A DNA stretch of 64,000 nucleotides from Polaribacter litorisediminis (lineage in GTDB: Bacteria; Bacteroidota; Bacteroidia; Flavobacteriales; Flavobacteriaceae). Both the position numbers and the translations under genes were made by a program. Shown one piece after another: positions 53,346 to 63,546 of the stretch (position 1 is its first letter; each line of letters opens with the position of its first letter). Under the pieces are notes generated by a model. That model did no database searches, was not told the DNA's origin, and saw nothing but the letters and a program-made list of their open reading frames with translations. Location: the NCBI RefSeq assembly GCF_019968605.1, contig NZ_CP082966.1:917001-981000 (forward strand). The letters run 5' to 3'.

Positions 53346-54623
53346 CTACAAAAACCGTTCATGCGCTTCTTTTTCTAGAGCTTCTCTAAAATTGGGATGT
53401 GCAATAGAAATTAATAGTTTGGCACGTTCTTTTAAACTTTTCCCGAAAAGATTTACCACGCCATATTCTGTAGCAACATAATGCACATGAGCTCTTGTGG
53501 TGGTTACGCTTGCTCCTTGCTTTAAAAAAGGGGTGATTTTAGAAATTCCTTTTTGGGTGATAGAAGGCATGGCGATAATAGCTTTTCCGCCTTTAGATAA
53601 AGATGCGCCTCTAATAAAATCCATTTGTCCTCCAACTCCAGAATATTGATACGTACCAATAGAATCTGCGCAGACTTGTCCAGTTAAATCAATTTCTAAA
53701 GCACTGTTTATAGCAGTAACTTTTGGGTTTAATTGTATAATACTAGTATCGTTTGTATACCCCGCCTCTTTAAAATGAACAAGAGGATTATCATCTATAA
53801 AATCGTATAATTTTTGAGTTCCCATGGCAAATGAAGTTACAATTTTTCCGGTTTTAATTTCCTTTTCTTCACCTGTAATTACTCCATTTTCAATTAAGGG
53901 TAATATTCCGTCAGAAAACATTTCCGTATGAATACCCAATCGTTTATGGTTTTCAAGATTACTCAGAACTGCATTGGGGATATTCCCAATTCCCATTTGT
54001 AAAGTGGCTCCATCTTCAATTAAATTAGCAACATTTTCTCCAATTTTAGTTTCAATAGCTGTTGGATTTTGATTGGAGATTTGATGGATGGGTTGATCTA
54101 CTTCAACTGCAAAATTTATTTGATTGGCATGTATAATTCCATCTCCATGCGTTCTAGGTACTTGTGAATTTACCAAAGCCACTACTTTTTTTGCAGTTTG
54201 TATGGCAGGTAAAGTAATATCTACTGAAGTTCCTAAAGAACAATACCCATGTTTATCGGGAGGAGAAACTTGAATAAAAGCAACATCTAAAGGCAAAATA
54301 TGCTTTCTAAAAAGGATATGAATTTCACTTAAAAAAATAGGAATATAATCGCCATTATTCGTATTTACTCCTTTTCTTACATTATTGCCCACAAAACAAC
54401 TGATCAATTTAAAGGAATCGCTGTAAGGTTGGGTTAAAAATTTGGCTTCTCCATGGGTATGAATTTGAATAATTTTCACATCTTTTAATTCTTGATAACG
54501 ATTACAAAGCGTATCAATTAATAAATTTGGTGTCATGGCTGCCCCTTGAAAAAAAACACTATCTCCAGATTGCACATTGCTTACAGCTTCTTCTAAAGTA
54601 ACGATGTTTAAATAATGATTCAT
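53346..54623 (-). CDS. Acetyl-CoA hydrolase/CoA-transferase family protein
   Basis: This 425-residue protein is a class I CoA-transferase of the 4-hydroxybutyrate/succinyl-CoA:acetate CoA-transferase type. The catalytic glutamate is E310 in SALEIDLTGQV, preceded by the TNDTSIIQLNPKVTAIN region. LQMGIGNIPNAVL near residue 208 and VVNLFGKSLKERA near the C-terminus are typical. It moves CoA between acyl groups, probably with acetyl-CoA as one partner. It lies 34 bases after the PLP decarboxylase gene on the same strand. The acyl acceptor is unknown. Confidence 0.88.
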   Translation of the reverse strand: MNHYLNIVTLEEAVSNVQSGDSVFFQGAAMTPNLLIDTLCNRYQELKDVKIIQIHTHGEAKFLTQPYSDSFKLISCFVGNNVRKGVNTNNGDYIPIFLSEIHILFRKHILPLDVAFIQVSPPDKHGYCSLGTSVDITLPAIQTAKKVVALVNSQVPRTHGDGIIHANQINFAVEVDQPIHQISNQNPTAIETKIGENVANLIEDGATLQMGIGNIPNAVLSNLENHKRLGIHTEMFSDGILPLIENGVITGEEKEIKTGKIVTSFAMGTQKLYDFIDDNPLVHFKEAGYTNDTSIIQLNPKVTAINSALEIDLTGQVCADSIGTYQYSGVGGQMDFIRGASLSKGGKAIIAMPSITQKGISKITPFLKQGASVTTTRAHVHYVATEYGVVNLFGKSLKERAKLLISIAHPNFREALEKEAHERFL

Positions 54624-54657
54624 GTAGTTGACTTGTTTTGTAAGGATTTACTTTAAT

Positions 54658-56118
54658 TTACGAACTATAAATGGTAATATCATTCAATTTTTTTTGGATC
54701 TTAGCGCCAATTTCCTCGCATTTTTGAATTGTTTGAAGCACATCCTCAAATTTAGTTCTCGGATTGATCAAGCACATTCTTAGTACAATTTGATTTTGTA
54801 AAATAGTGGTCACGAGCATAGCTTCTTCAGAAGAGATAATTTCTTGAGAGATTCTTTGATTGATAACATCTAATTTTTTTTCAGAAAAATTTTCAGATAA
54901 AGGATGATATCTGAAATTAATAATTCCTAAAGTAGCTGGAGAGACAATTTCCCAACAGGTGCTTTTTCGAAGATGCTCTTCTGTTTTTTTCGCTAAATTA
55001 ATCGAATAATCTATGGCTTCTCTAAAAGATTGTAAGCCGAAACTTTTAATAGACATATAAAATTTTAGAGCTCTAAAACGCCTTGTTAATTGAATACCAT
55101 GATCATAAAAATTAATTTCTGATGTATTGCCTTCTATATCTCTTAGGTATTCTGGTTTTTCTGTAAATGTATTACTTAACCATTTATGATTTCTAACTAA
55201 TAAGCAGCCCATTTCGTAGGGTTGAAAAAACCATTTATGTGGATCTACGGTGATAGAGTCTGCTTTCTCTATGCCTGTTAAAATACTTTTTCCTTTTTTT
55301 GATAAAATCGCAGCGCCACCATATGCAGCATCAACATGAAACCAAATCTTTTCTTCTTTGCAAATTTTAGCGATTTCTTTTAAAGGATCTACGGTTCCAG
55401 TATTTGTTGCACCCGCAGTACCAATAACACAAAAAGGATCCAAATCTTCTAAGCGGTCTTTGGCAATAGCGTTTTTAAGCTTGTTTATAGACATCTTAAA
55501 TTCTAAATCTGTAGGAATAATTCTTACCTGCTCTTTTTTAAAACCAATAGTTCTGATGGCTTTCATGTTCGAGGAATGGGTTTGATCTGATAAATAAATT
55601 ACAGCTTTAGAAAAATCATCTCCACATTTTTGCCATCTTGCGGTAACTAAAGCGGTTAAGTTTGCCATAGAACCCCCACTGGTAAAAATTCCACCTCCTT
55701 TTTTAGTAGGCAATTTAAAAAGTTTTAATAGCCAATTGATGGTAACAATTTCTAATTCGGCGGCAGCTGGTGCGTTTGCCCATCCGCCAGAAAAAATATT
55801 AAAACCTGTTGCCAACGTATCTGCCATTACACTAATATAGTTGCTAGGTCCTGGCACGAAAGAGTATAGTTTTGGGTGCGATAAAATGTCCGTTTTTTTT
55901 AAAACAGTTGCTACTACAAAATCTAAAACATCTTCTATTTTTTCTCCTTGCTCAGGAGCTTCTTCCAAAAATAAAGCATCCATTTCTGCTCTTGTTGATT
56001 GATAAACTGGACTTTTAGAGTTTTGAGTTTCAAAATGATCAACAATGGTGTCTATTATTTTATATCCATAGCTTTTCATCTCTTCTTTGGATAGTGTGAG
56101 GGTTGGGTTTGATTTCAT
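54658..56118 (-). CDS. PLP-dependent group II decarboxylase
   Basis: This 486-residue protein is a group II decarboxylase (aromatic amino acid/glutamate/diaminobutyrate type). The Schiff-base lysine is K295 in VDPHKWFFQPYEMG. GIFTSGGSMANLTALV near residue 142 and WFHVDAAYGGAAIL near residue 260 bind PLP. The N-terminal FVPGPSNYISVMADTL region matches the aromatic-L-amino-acid decarboxylase branch, but the substrate cannot be fixed. It sits upstream of the CoA-transferase gene on the same strand. Confidence 0.88.
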   Translation of the reverse strand: MKSNPTLTLSKEEMKSYGYKIIDTIVDHFETQNSKSPVYQSTRAEMDALFLEEAPEQGEKIEDVLDFVVATVLKKTDILSHPKLYSFVPGPSNYISVMADTLATGFNIFSGGWANAPAAAELEIVTINWLLKLFKLPTKKGGGIFTSGGSMANLTALVTARWQKCGDDFSKAVIYLSDQTHSSNMKAIRTIGFKKEQVRIIPTDLEFKMSINKLKNAIAKDRLEDLDPFCVIGTAGATNTGTVDPLKEIAKICKEEKIWFHVDAAYGGAAILSKKGKSILTGIEKADSITVDPHKWFFQPYEMGCLLVRNHKWLSNTFTEKPEYLRDIEGNTSEINFYDHGIQLTRRFRALKFYMSIKSFGLQSFREAIDYSINLAKKTEEHLRKSTCWEIVSPATLGIINFRYHPLSENFSEKKLDVINQRISQEIISSEEAMLVTTILQNQIVLRMCLINPRTKFEDVLQTIQKCEEIGAKIQKKLNDITIYSS

Positions 56119-56205
56119 TGTAAAAACGATATGATCTTTATTTAATAGAGGTAAATGTACCGCTATAAATTTTCCTTAGGTATGATATTCATCATGCTTA
56201 AAAGA

Positions 56206-56232
56206 AAAACCCTCACAATTTGCGAGGGTTTT
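56206..56232 (-). terminator. Rho-independent terminator after yidC
   Basis: AAAACCCTC (56206-56214) pairs with GAGGGTTTT (56224-56232), giving a nine-base stem and nine-base loop. On the minus strand it lies seven bases after the yidC stop codon and ends in a T-rich run. Confidence 0.78.
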
Positions 56233-56238
56233 ATTAAG

Positions 56239-58122
56239 TTACTTTTTTTTCTGTTGTGCTTGTTGTGCTTGCGCTTGTTTCATTGCATCGTCAATTTTTT
56301 GACGGAATTTACTTTTCTTCTTTTCTGGACGCTTTTTATTTTCTTCTATTTGAGCATGAATTTTATCTTCATCAATTACATAATTCTTAATAACTAACAT
56401 AATAGCAATAGTTAACAAGTTAGAAATAAAGTAATACAAACTCAATGAACTTGCATAATTATTAAAGAAAAATAACATCATAATAGGAGAGAAGTAAATC
56501 ATATACTTCATCATTTTACTCATATCTGGCATTCCTTCTTGCGTTGGTGCTTGCATATTTGCTTGCTGACTTTGATTCATTTTCATATAAAAGAAAATAG
56601 CAATAGACGCTAATATTGGAAATAAACTAACATGATCACCATAAAAAGGAATAGAGATCGGTAGTTGAAAAATGGTATCGTAAGAAGATAAATCTGGTGC
56701 CCATAAAAAACTTTCTTGTCTTAATGCTAAATTTGTTGGAAAAAACTTAAACAAAGCAAAGAATACTGGCATTTGTAAAACAGCCGGAATACAGCCGGAC
56801 ATCATACTAACTCCTGCTTTTCGTTGAATTGCCATGGTTTCTTGCTGACGCTTCATGGCGTTTTCTTTACCAGGATATTTTTCGTTTAAGGCCGTTAATT
56901 CAGGTCTTATTACCTTCATTTTTGCACTCGATAAATACGATTTATATACTAAAGGAGACATAAAAATACGAACCACAATGGTCATCAAGATAATAATCAA
57001 CCCGAAGTTGCCCATGTAATTTTGTAAGAAATTAAAGACAGGATAAAATAAATTTCTGTTTAAGAAACCAAAAATACCCCAGCCTAAATCGGCAATTTCA
57101 TCGATATCTGTTCCTGCAAATTGTTCGCTACTTAGCAAATTATAATCACTCGGGCCATAAAACCATTTCATGTTATAATTTAATTCACCACCGGTTAAAG
57201 CCAAAGCAGTCTTTAACTCATATTTTTTTGTGAAAACGGTATCAATTTCTTCATTATCCACTAAATCTGTTGAAGTGATCGTGGCATTATTAAACGGAGT
57301 ATCTGTGAATAGATTAGAGGTAAAAAAGTGTTGTTTATACGCAACCCAATCTAAGGTATTTACAATTTCTGTATTACCAGCGTTTAAGTAATCAACTTCA
57401 TCTTCTGCTTTATAGTAATAATAAGAATACATGGTATTCTCTGTTTTAATACTTTTTTCATGTCTATATCCTTTCAAAGCCCAATCCAAATTGATTGGAT
57501 TCGAAGAATTAATTACCGAACTTAAGCCTTGAGACCGAATAGAAAAATCAACCAAATATTTCTTTGGTTTTATTTCATATCGGTATTCTAAAAACTGACT
57601 ATCTGAGACTTTCAGTTTCATGGACAAAACAGTATTCTCTCCATTTTTACTTAAAACAGGCTCAAAAAATAAATCTTTGGTGTTTAAAATTCGGTTGTCT
57701 GTAGTTCCAAAATTAATGTTAAAAGATGCATTATTATCTTTTATCATATATAAAGGTAGCGAATCGTAGGTTTTGTAATTTTTGATTAATGCTTCCGTAA
57801 TTTGACCTCCTTTATTATCGATGGTTAATTTTACTAAATTGTTTTGTATTACTGTAGAACCTTCTGAACCATTTATAGCACTTTGTGCAAAAGCGCCTAG
57901 TTTATTTTGAAATGCTATTTTTTTAATCGAATCGTTTTCAAAAGCATCGGTGTAAGTAGAAGTTGTAATTTTGTTTGGGGCTACTGCAGATGAATCTACA
58001 GTTTGGTCAGTTGTCAACTCTTCAATATCAGCTGGTTTATTGGTGTTAAAATACCAAAGCAGAATTCCTCCAAGAAGAATCATACCAATAAAAGAATTGT
58101 AATCGAATTTTTTTTGTTCCAT
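56239..58122 (-). CDS. yidC: Membrane protein insertase YidC
   Basis: This 627-residue insertase has an N-terminal membrane anchor (FIGMILLGGILLWYF), then a large periplasmic beta domain (about 40-345). The conserved five-helix core (about 360-580) contains MSPLVYKSYLSSAKMKVIRP and KAGVSMMSGCIPAVLQMPVF. The C-terminal tail is strongly basic and glutamine-rich (KKPEKKKSKFRQKIDDAMKQ onward), which may help ribosome binding. It lies 269 bases downstream of pyrG on the same strand, the usual flavobacterial order. Confidence 0.96.
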   Translation of the reverse strand: MEQKKFDYNSFIGMILLGGILLWYFNTNKPADIEELTTDQTVDSSAVAPNKITTSTYTDAFENDSIKKIAFQNKLGAFAQSAINGSEGSTVIQNNLVKLTIDNKGGQITEALIKNYKTYDSLPLYMIKDNNASFNINFGTTDNRILNTKDLFFEPVLSKNGENTVLSMKLKVSDSQFLEYRYEIKPKKYLVDFSIRSQGLSSVINSSNPINLDWALKGYRHEKSIKTENTMYSYYYYKAEDEVDYLNAGNTEIVNTLDWVAYKQHFFTSNLFTDTPFNNATITSTDLVDNEEIDTVFTKKYELKTALALTGGELNYNMKWFYGPSDYNLLSSEQFAGTDIDEIADLGWGIFGFLNRNLFYPVFNFLQNYMGNFGLIIILMTIVVRIFMSPLVYKSYLSSAKMKVIRPELTALNEKYPGKENAMKRQQETMAIQRKAGVSMMSGCIPAVLQMPVFFALFKFFPTNLALRQESFLWAPDLSSYDTIFQLPISIPFYGDHVSLFPILASIAIFFYMKMNQSQQANMQAPTQEGMPDMSKMMKYMIYFSPIMMLFFFNNYASSLSLYYFISNLLTIAIMLVIKNYVIDEDKIHAQIEENKKRPEKKKSKFRQKIDDAMKQAQAQQAQQKKK

Positions 58123-58181
58123 ATGTAAAATTAAATGTCAATTTGTCTTTTGTTCAAGAAAATATCTTGATAAAAATGCGA

Positions 58182-58189
58182 CAAATGTA
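58182..58189 (-). promoter_or_regulatory. -7 promoter element of yidC
   Basis: The minus strand reads TACATTTG, matching TAnnTTTG, 59 bases before the yidC start. No correctly spaced TTTG was found. Confidence 0.4.
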
Positions 58190-58391
58190 GCAAAACCTTG
58201 TTTATTTTAGTTGATTTTTCTACTGTTATTCTTAGTGGACTAGTATTTCAAAATACGTTCCGTTTTTATGCTGAATTAAAAATGCCTCCTCGAGCGCCGT
58301 CGAAAGGTGATTTAGTATTCTTAAAATTCGTTTGGTACTTTAAATCAAAATACATTTTAATTTTAGTAATCTTAAAAAAGACAAACTAATG

Positions 58392-60005
58392 TTATTTTTT
58401 AGATTGTTTTAAAGCTGCTTTTATAAAATCTACAAATAAAGGATGCGGTTTTAGCACCGTACTTTTATATTCAGGGTGATATTGCACACCTACAAACCAA
58501 GGATGATTAGAAAGTTCGATAACTTCTACCAAACCAGTTTTAGGGTTGATGCCCGTTGCTTTTAAACCTGCTTTTTCAATTTGAGATAAATACGCATTAT
58601 TAAATTCATATCGGTGTCGATGTCTTTCGCTTATCAATTCAGAATTATACGCTTTATAAACTTTAGAGCCCATAGTAAGTTTACAATCCCAAGCTCCTAA
58701 ACGCATGGTACCACCTTTTTGTGTAACATCTTTTTGGCTTTCCATTAAATTAATTACAGGATATTTAGTCCTTTTGTTCATTTCGGTCGAACTTGCATTT
58801 TCTAAATGCAATACATTTCTAGCAAACTCAATAACTGCCATTTGCATTCCCAAACAAATTCCGAAAAACGGAATTTTATTTTCACGCGCATATTTTACAG
58901 CTTTAATTTTACCTTCTATTCCGCGATCACCAAAACCAGGAGCAACTAAAATTCCGTTTAACCCTTTTAATTTTTTTTCAACATTTTTAGGGGTTAAACT
59001 TTCTGAATGAATCCAACGAACATTTACTTTTGTTTCATGCGATGAGCCGGCATGAATAAATGCTTCCGTAATAGATTTATATGAATCTTGCAGTTCAATA
59101 TACTTCCCTATCAAACCAATTTCAACCTCTGAGGTAGGGTTTTTATGTTTTCTTAAAAAGTTATTCCATACTTTTAATTCTGGTTCTCCTTTAGAAGAAA
59201 GTTTTAATTTATTTAAAACAACCGTATCTAGGTGTTGTTCTAACATTAAATTAGGAACATCATAAATGGTTTCTGCATCAATAGATTGTATAACATCTTC
59301 TTGTTTTACATTGCAAAATAAAGCCAGTTTTCTTTTAATATCGTCAGAAATTTCATGCTCTGTTCTGCACACTAAAATATCAGGACTAACGCCACTTTGC
59401 ATTAGCATTTTTACAGAATGCTGGGTAGGTTTTGTTTTTAATTCTCCGGCAGCAGCTAAAAAAGGTACTAAAGTTAAGTGAATAACAATGGCATTGTCTT
59501 CTCCTTTTTCCCATAATAGTTGACGAACGGATTCTATATACGGTAAGGATTCTATATCTCCAACTGTTCCGCCAATTTCGGTTATCACAATATCAAAATC
59601 GCCAGTTTCCCCTAAAATTTGAATTCTACGTTTAATTTCATCGGTAATATGAGGAATTACCTGCACTGTTTTTCCCAAAAATTCACCTTTGCGTTCTTTG
59701 TCAATCACAGATTGATAAATTCTACCTGTAGTTACATTGTTCGCCTGACTTGTAGGAATATTTAAATACCGCTCATAATGGCCTAAATCTAAATCGGTTT
59801 CTGCACCATCATCCGTAACATAGCATTCGCCGTGTTCATAAGGATTTAAGGTTCCGGGATCTATATTTATATATGGGTCTAATTTTTGTATGGTTACTGA
59901 AAAGCCTCTTTCTTGTAATAATTTGGCTAAAGATGCTGCTATAATTCCTTTTCCAAGGGATGAAGTTACGCCTCCTGTGACAAAAACGTATTTTGTGTTG
60001 TGCAT
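58392..60005 (-). CDS. pyrG: CTP synthase
   Basis: This protein is 537 residues from the ATG at 60005 (MHNTKYVFVTGGVTSSLGKG). It has an N-terminal amidoligase domain with VTGGVTSSLGKGI (P-loop) and DPYINIDPGTLNPYEHGE, split here, and a C-terminal class I glutamine amidotransferase domain (about 290-537) with FFGICLGMQ (catalytic Cys) and QYHPEYKS (His/Glu). The frame stays open upstream to 60038, but a complete promoter (60024-60054) lies in that stretch, so the later ATG is right. It makes CTP from UTP. Confidence 0.96.
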   Translation of the reverse strand: MHNTKYVFVTGGVTSSLGKGIIAASLAKLLQERGFSVTIQKLDPYINIDPGTLNPYEHGECYVTDDGAETDLDLGHYERYLNIPTSQANNVTTGRIYQSVIDKERKGEFLGKTVQVIPHITDEIKRRIQILGETGDFDIVITEIGGTVGDIESLPYIESVRQLLWEKGEDNAIVIHLTLVPFLAAAGELKTKPTQHSVKMLMQSGVSPDILVCRTEHEISDDIKRKLALFCNVKQEDVIQSIDAETIYDVPNLMLEQHLDTVVLNKLKLSSKGEPELKVWNNFLRKHKNPTSEVEIGLIGKYIELQDSYKSITEAFIHAGSSHETKVNVRWIHSESLTPKNVEKKLKGLNGILVAPGFGDRGIEGKIKAVKYARENKIPFFGICLGMQMAVIEFARNVLHLENASSTEMNKRTKYPVINLMESQKDVTQKGGTMRLGAWDCKLTMGSKVYKAYNSELISERHRHRYEFNNAYLSQIEKAGLKATGINPKTGLVEVIELSNHPWFVGVQYHPEYKSTVLKPHPLFVDFIKAALKQSKK

Positions 60006-60023
60006 GGTAGTATTAGGTTTGGG

Positions 60024-60054
60024 CAAAAGTACTAACATTCGTTTTTATCACAAA
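60024..60054 (-). promoter_or_regulatory. pyrG: Complete promoter of pyrG
   Basis: On the minus strand TTTG (complement of 60051-60054), 19 bases, then TACTTTTG (complement of 60024-60031). This is the full Bacteroidetes -33/-7 consensus and places transcription start just upstream of the ATG at 60005. Confidence 0.8.
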
Positions 60055-60130
60055 TAAAAAAGAGGAAAAACATTAAAAATAATAGTAATTTTGCAACTAG
60101 AAAAAATATTTCATTTTTTTTTAAATACTA

Positions 60131-60161
60131 TTTGTCTAAAATAAAAACAATTGTATATTTG
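60131..60161 (+). promoter_or_regulatory. rpmH: Complete promoter of rpmH
   Basis: TTTG (60131-60134), 19 bases, then TATATTTG (60154-60161). It is an exact -33/-7 consensus promoter, leaving a leader of about 60 bases before the rpmH ATG at 60230. Confidence 0.85.
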
Positions 60162-60229
60162 CAAACGCTTTTAAAGAGGAAAATCTACAAAGCAAAAACT
60201 TATAAAGAAGATATTTAAAAATACATATA

Positions 60230-60391
60230 ATGCCGAAAAGAACGTACCAACCATCAAAAAGAAAAAGAAGAAACAAACATGGTTTCATGGAAAGAATGGC
60301 ATCTGCTAATGGTAGAAAAGTATTAGCTCGTAGAAGAGCAAAAGGAAGAAAAAAATTATCTGTTTCAACTGAAACTAGACATAAAAAATAA
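60230..60391 (+). CDS. rpmH: 50S ribosomal protein L34
   Basis: This 53-residue, highly basic protein starts [20 protein letters not shown] and continues through the invariant [17 protein letters not shown], with a short C-terminal extension (VSTETRHKK) usual for Bacteroidetes. It is a component of the large ribosomal subunit. It has its own consensus promoter upstream and a strong terminator downstream, so it is a single-gene transcription unit. Confidence 0.98.
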   Translation: MPKRTYQPSKRKRRNKHGFMERMASANGRKVLARRRAKGRKKLSVSTETRHKK

Positions 60392-60416
60392 AATGATTAA
60401 CATTTGTTAATTTATT

Positions 60417-60442
60417 AGGTGTTACTTTTTTAAGTAACACCT
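60417..60442 (+). terminator. Rho-independent terminator after rpmH
   Basis: AGGTGTTACTT (60417-60427) pairs perfectly with AAGTAACACCT (60432-60442) around a TTTT loop, followed by a T tract. Confidence 0.9.
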
Positions 60443-60499
60443 TTTTTTATACCCAATTACCAACTATTTTTGTAAAACTAATATAAACAACTACTTACA

Positions 60500-63355
60500 A
60501 TGCCAAAAAGAAAAGACCTCAATTCCATTTTAATTATTGGATCTGGCCCTATTGTTATTGGTCAAGCTTGCGAATTTGATTACTCTGGTTCACAGTCTTT
60601 ACGTTCTTTAAGAGAAGACGGAATTGAAACAATTTTAATCAATTCCAATCCTGCAACGATTATGACCGATCCTTCGATGGCTGATCATATTTATTTGTTG
60701 CCACTAACGACCAAATCAATCATTCAAATTTTAAAAGAGCATCCTCAAATTGATGCTGTTTTACCAACAATGGGAGGTCAAACTGCATTAAATTTATGTA
60801 TTGAAGCAGATGACAAAGGAATCTGGAAAGATTTTGATGTAAAATTGATTGGTGTAGATATTGATGCGATTAATGTTACCGAAGATAGAGAACAATTTAG
60901 GGAGTTAATGTTAAAAATTGGTGTTGCTATGGCGCCACAAGCAACTGCAACATCCTTCTTAAAAGGAAAAGAAATTGCACAAGAATTTGGTTTTCCTTTG
61001 GTGATTAGATCTTCTTATACATTAGGTGGGGCAGGAGCATCCATTGTTTATAAAGCAGAAGATTTTGATGAATTATTAAGTAGAGGTTTAGAAGCATCAC
61101 CCATTCATGAGGTGATGATTGATAAAGCCATGATGGGTTGGAAAGAATACGAATTAGAATTACTGCGGGATAAAAATGATAACGTTGTTATTATTTGTTC
61201 TATAGAAAATATGGATCCAATGGGTATTCATACGGGAGATTCTATTACTGTAGCACCAGCAATGACACTTTCTGATAAAACGTATCAAAAAATGCGTGAT
61301 ATGGCTATTCATATGATGCGCTCTATTGGAGATTTTGAAGGGGGTTGTAATGTGCAATTTGCGGTTTCACCAGACGAAAAAGAAGAAATTATTGCGATTG
61401 AAATTAATCCAAGAGTTTCACGTTCATCCGCTTTAGCGAGTAAAGCAACAGGTTATCCTATTGCAAAAGTAGCTACCAAGTTGGCTATTGGATATTCTTT
61501 AGACGAATTAGAAAACGGAATTACAAAATCTACTTCCGCTTTATTTGAGCCAACGTTGGATTATGTAATTGTAAAAATACCACGTTGGAATTTCGATAAA
61601 TTCGAAGGTTCAGATAGAACTTTAGGCTTACAAATGAAAGCCGTTGGAGAAGTAATGGGAATTGGACGTTCTTTTCAAGAAGCCTTGCACAAGGCAACAC
61701 AATCTTTAGAAATTAAGAGAAATGGATTAGGTGCAGACGGAAAAGGGTATACAAATTACAATCAAATTATAGAAAAATTAACCAATGCAAGTTGGGACAG
61801 AGTTTTTGCAATTTATGATGCCATTGCCATGGGAATTCCTTTAACTCAAATTTATGAAATCACAAAAATTGATATGTGGTATCTAAAGCAATATGAAGAG
61901 TTGTTTCAATTACAGAAAGAAATTTCTACGTTTACAATTGATACAATTCAAAGAGATTTATTGTTAGAAGCAAAGCAAAAAGGATATGGAGATAGACAAA
62001 TAGCACACATGTTGGGTTGTTTGGAAAGTCAGGTATATAATAAAAGAGAAGAATTAAAAGTGCAGCGAGTTTTTAAATTAGTAGATACTTGTGCTGCAGA
62101 ATTTAAAGCAAAAACACCCTATTATTATTCAACTTTCGAGAATGAAATAGAAACCGCAGATGGTAAAATTATCATTGCAAATGAAAGTATCGTATCAGAT
62201 AAAAAGAAAATTATTGTTTTAGGTTCTGGTCCCAACAGAATCGGACAAGGAATAGAGTTTGATTATTGTTGTGTACATGGTGTTTTAGCGGCTGCTGAAT
62301 GCGGTTATGAAACCATTATGATCAACTGTAATCCAGAAACAGTGTCTACAGATTTTGATACTGCTGATAAATTATATTTCGAACCGGTTTTTTGGGAACA
62401 TATTTATGATATTATTCGTCATGAAAAACCAGAAGGTGTTATTGTACAATTAGGCGGACAAACAGCCTTAAAATTAGCAGAAAAATTAACTAAATACGGA
62501 ATTAAAATTATAGGAACTTCTTTTGAAGCTTTGGATATTGCTGAAGATAGAGGAAGATTCTCATCCATGTTAAAAGATAACAACATTCCTTATCCAGAAT
62601 TCGGAATTGCAGAAACTGCAGATGAAGCTTTGGTTTTAGCAGATGAGTTAGATTTCCCAATTTTAGTAAGACCTTCCTACGTTTTAGGAGGACAAGGAAT
62701 GAAAATTGTCATCAACAAAGAAGAATTGATTGAACATGTTGTTGATTTATTGCGAGGAATGCCAGGAAATAAGTTACTGCTAGATCATTATTTAGATGGT
62801 GCAATTGAAGCTGAAGCAGATGCTATTTGTGATGCTGATGGAAATGTTTATATTATCGGAATCATGGAGCATATAGAGCCTTGTGGAATTCATTCAGGAG
62901 ATTCTAATGCAACTTTACCTGCTTTTAATTTAGGTGAATTTGTAATGCAACAAATTAAAGATCATACACATACAATTGCAAGAGAATTAAAAACGGTTGG
63001 TTTAATAAACGTACAGTTTGCTATTAAAGATGATATTGTTTACATTATTGAGGCTAACCCAAGAGCCTCTAGAACAGTTCCTTTTATTGCAAAAGCATAC
63101 AAAGAGCCTTATGTAAATTATGCCACAAAAGTAATGTTAGGTCATAACAAAGTAACCGATTTTAAATTTAATCCGCAATTGGAAGGTTATGCAATTAAGC
63201 AACCTGTTTTTTCTTTTAATAAGTTTCCAAATGTGAATAAGAAACTAGGGCCAGAAATGAAATCTACAGGAGAAAGTATCTTGTTTATAGATAGTTTAAA
63301 AGATGATGAGTTTTATGATTTATATGCAAGAAGAAAAATGTACTTAAATAAGTAA
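60500..63355 (+). CDS. carB: Carbamoyl-phosphate synthase large subunit
   Basis: This 951-residue protein has two homologous ATP-grasp halves. Each half has a nucleotide motif (IIGSGPIVIGQACEFDYSG near residue 12; VLGSGPNRIGQGIEFDYCC near residue 573) and MGGQTALNL/LGGQTALKLAE. It makes carbamoyl phosphate for pyrimidines and arginine. The E. coli enzyme is 1073 residues; here the C-terminal allosteric MGS-like domain is absent, as I understand to be common in Bacteroidetes. carA is not in this window. A perfect terminator follows. Confidence 0.96.
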   Translation: MPKRKDLNSILIIGSGPIVIGQACEFDYSGSQSLRSLREDGIETILINSNPATIMTDPSMADHIYLLPLTTKSIIQILKEHPQIDAVLPTMGGQTALNLCIEADDKGIWKDFDVKLIGVDIDAINVTEDREQFRELMLKIGVAMAPQATATSFLKGKEIAQEFGFPLVIRSSYTLGGAGASIVYKAEDFDELLSRGLEASPIHEVMIDKAMMGWKEYELELLRDKNDNVVIICSIENMDPMGIHTGDSITVAPAMTLSDKTYQKMRDMAIHMMRSIGDFEGGCNVQFAVSPDEKEEIIAIEINPRVSRSSALASKATGYPIAKVATKLAIGYSLDELENGITKSTSALFEPTLDYVIVKIPRWNFDKFEGSDRTLGLQMKAVGEVMGIGRSFQEALHKATQSLEIKRNGLGADGKGYTNYNQIIEKLTNASWDRVFAIYDAIAMGIPLTQIYEITKIDMWYLKQYEELFQLQKEISTFTIDTIQRDLLLEAKQKGYGDRQIAHMLGCLESQVYNKREELKVQRVFKLVDTCAAEFKAKTPYYYSTFENEIETADGKIIIANESIVSDKKKIIVLGSGPNRIGQGIEFDYCCVHGVLAAAECGYETIMINCNPETVSTDFDTADKLYFEPVFWEHIYDIIRHEKPEGVIVQLGGQTALKLAEKLTKYGIKIIGTSFEALDIAEDRGRFSSMLKDNNIPYPEFGIAETADEALVLADELDFPILVRPSYVLGGQGMKIVINKEELIEHVVDLLRGMPGNKLLLDHYLDGAIEAEADAICDADGNVYIIGIMEHIEPCGIHSGDSNATLPAFNLGEFVMQQIKDHTHTIARELKTVGLINVQFAIKDDIVYIIEANPRASRTVPFIAKAYKEPYVNYATKVMLGHNKVTDFKFNPQLEGYAIKQPVFSFNKFPNVNKKLGPEMKSTGESILFIDSLKDDEFYDLYARRKMYLNK

Positions 63356-63371
63356 GATTTTTATGTAAGAT

Positions 63372-63410
63372 AAAAAGCATCCAATTCTTGTCTAGAATTG
63401 GATGCTTTTT
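63372..63410 (+). terminator. Strong rho-independent terminator after carB
   Basis: A perfect 17-base stem (63372-63388 with 63394-63410) closes a five-base loop. It begins with A5 and ends with a run of T, so it can work in both directions. Confidence 0.93.
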
Positions 63411-63476
63411 TGTGAACTTTAGTTTTAAAAATTAAATTGTTTAATAAATTTAACTAAACTTTAAACAAATTTATAA

Positions 63477-63506
63477 TTTGATTCGCTGTGATATCTTTTA
63501 CTTTTG
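63477..63506 (+). promoter_or_regulatory. Promoter of the fasciclin-domain gene
   Basis: TTTG (63477-63480), 18 bases, then TACTTTTG (63499-63506) matches the Bacteroidetes -33/-7 consensus, 40 bases before the ATG at 63547. Confidence 0.75.
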
Positions 63507-63546
63507 TATCAAATAATAAACACTAACAATTTAATTACAACTAAAA

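Noticed and set aside
58198..58389. 63-codon plus-strand frame between yidC and pyrG
   Set aside because: It is low-complexity, has no family resemblance, and lies in the gap between two minus-strand genes beside the yidC promoter box. It is probably chance.
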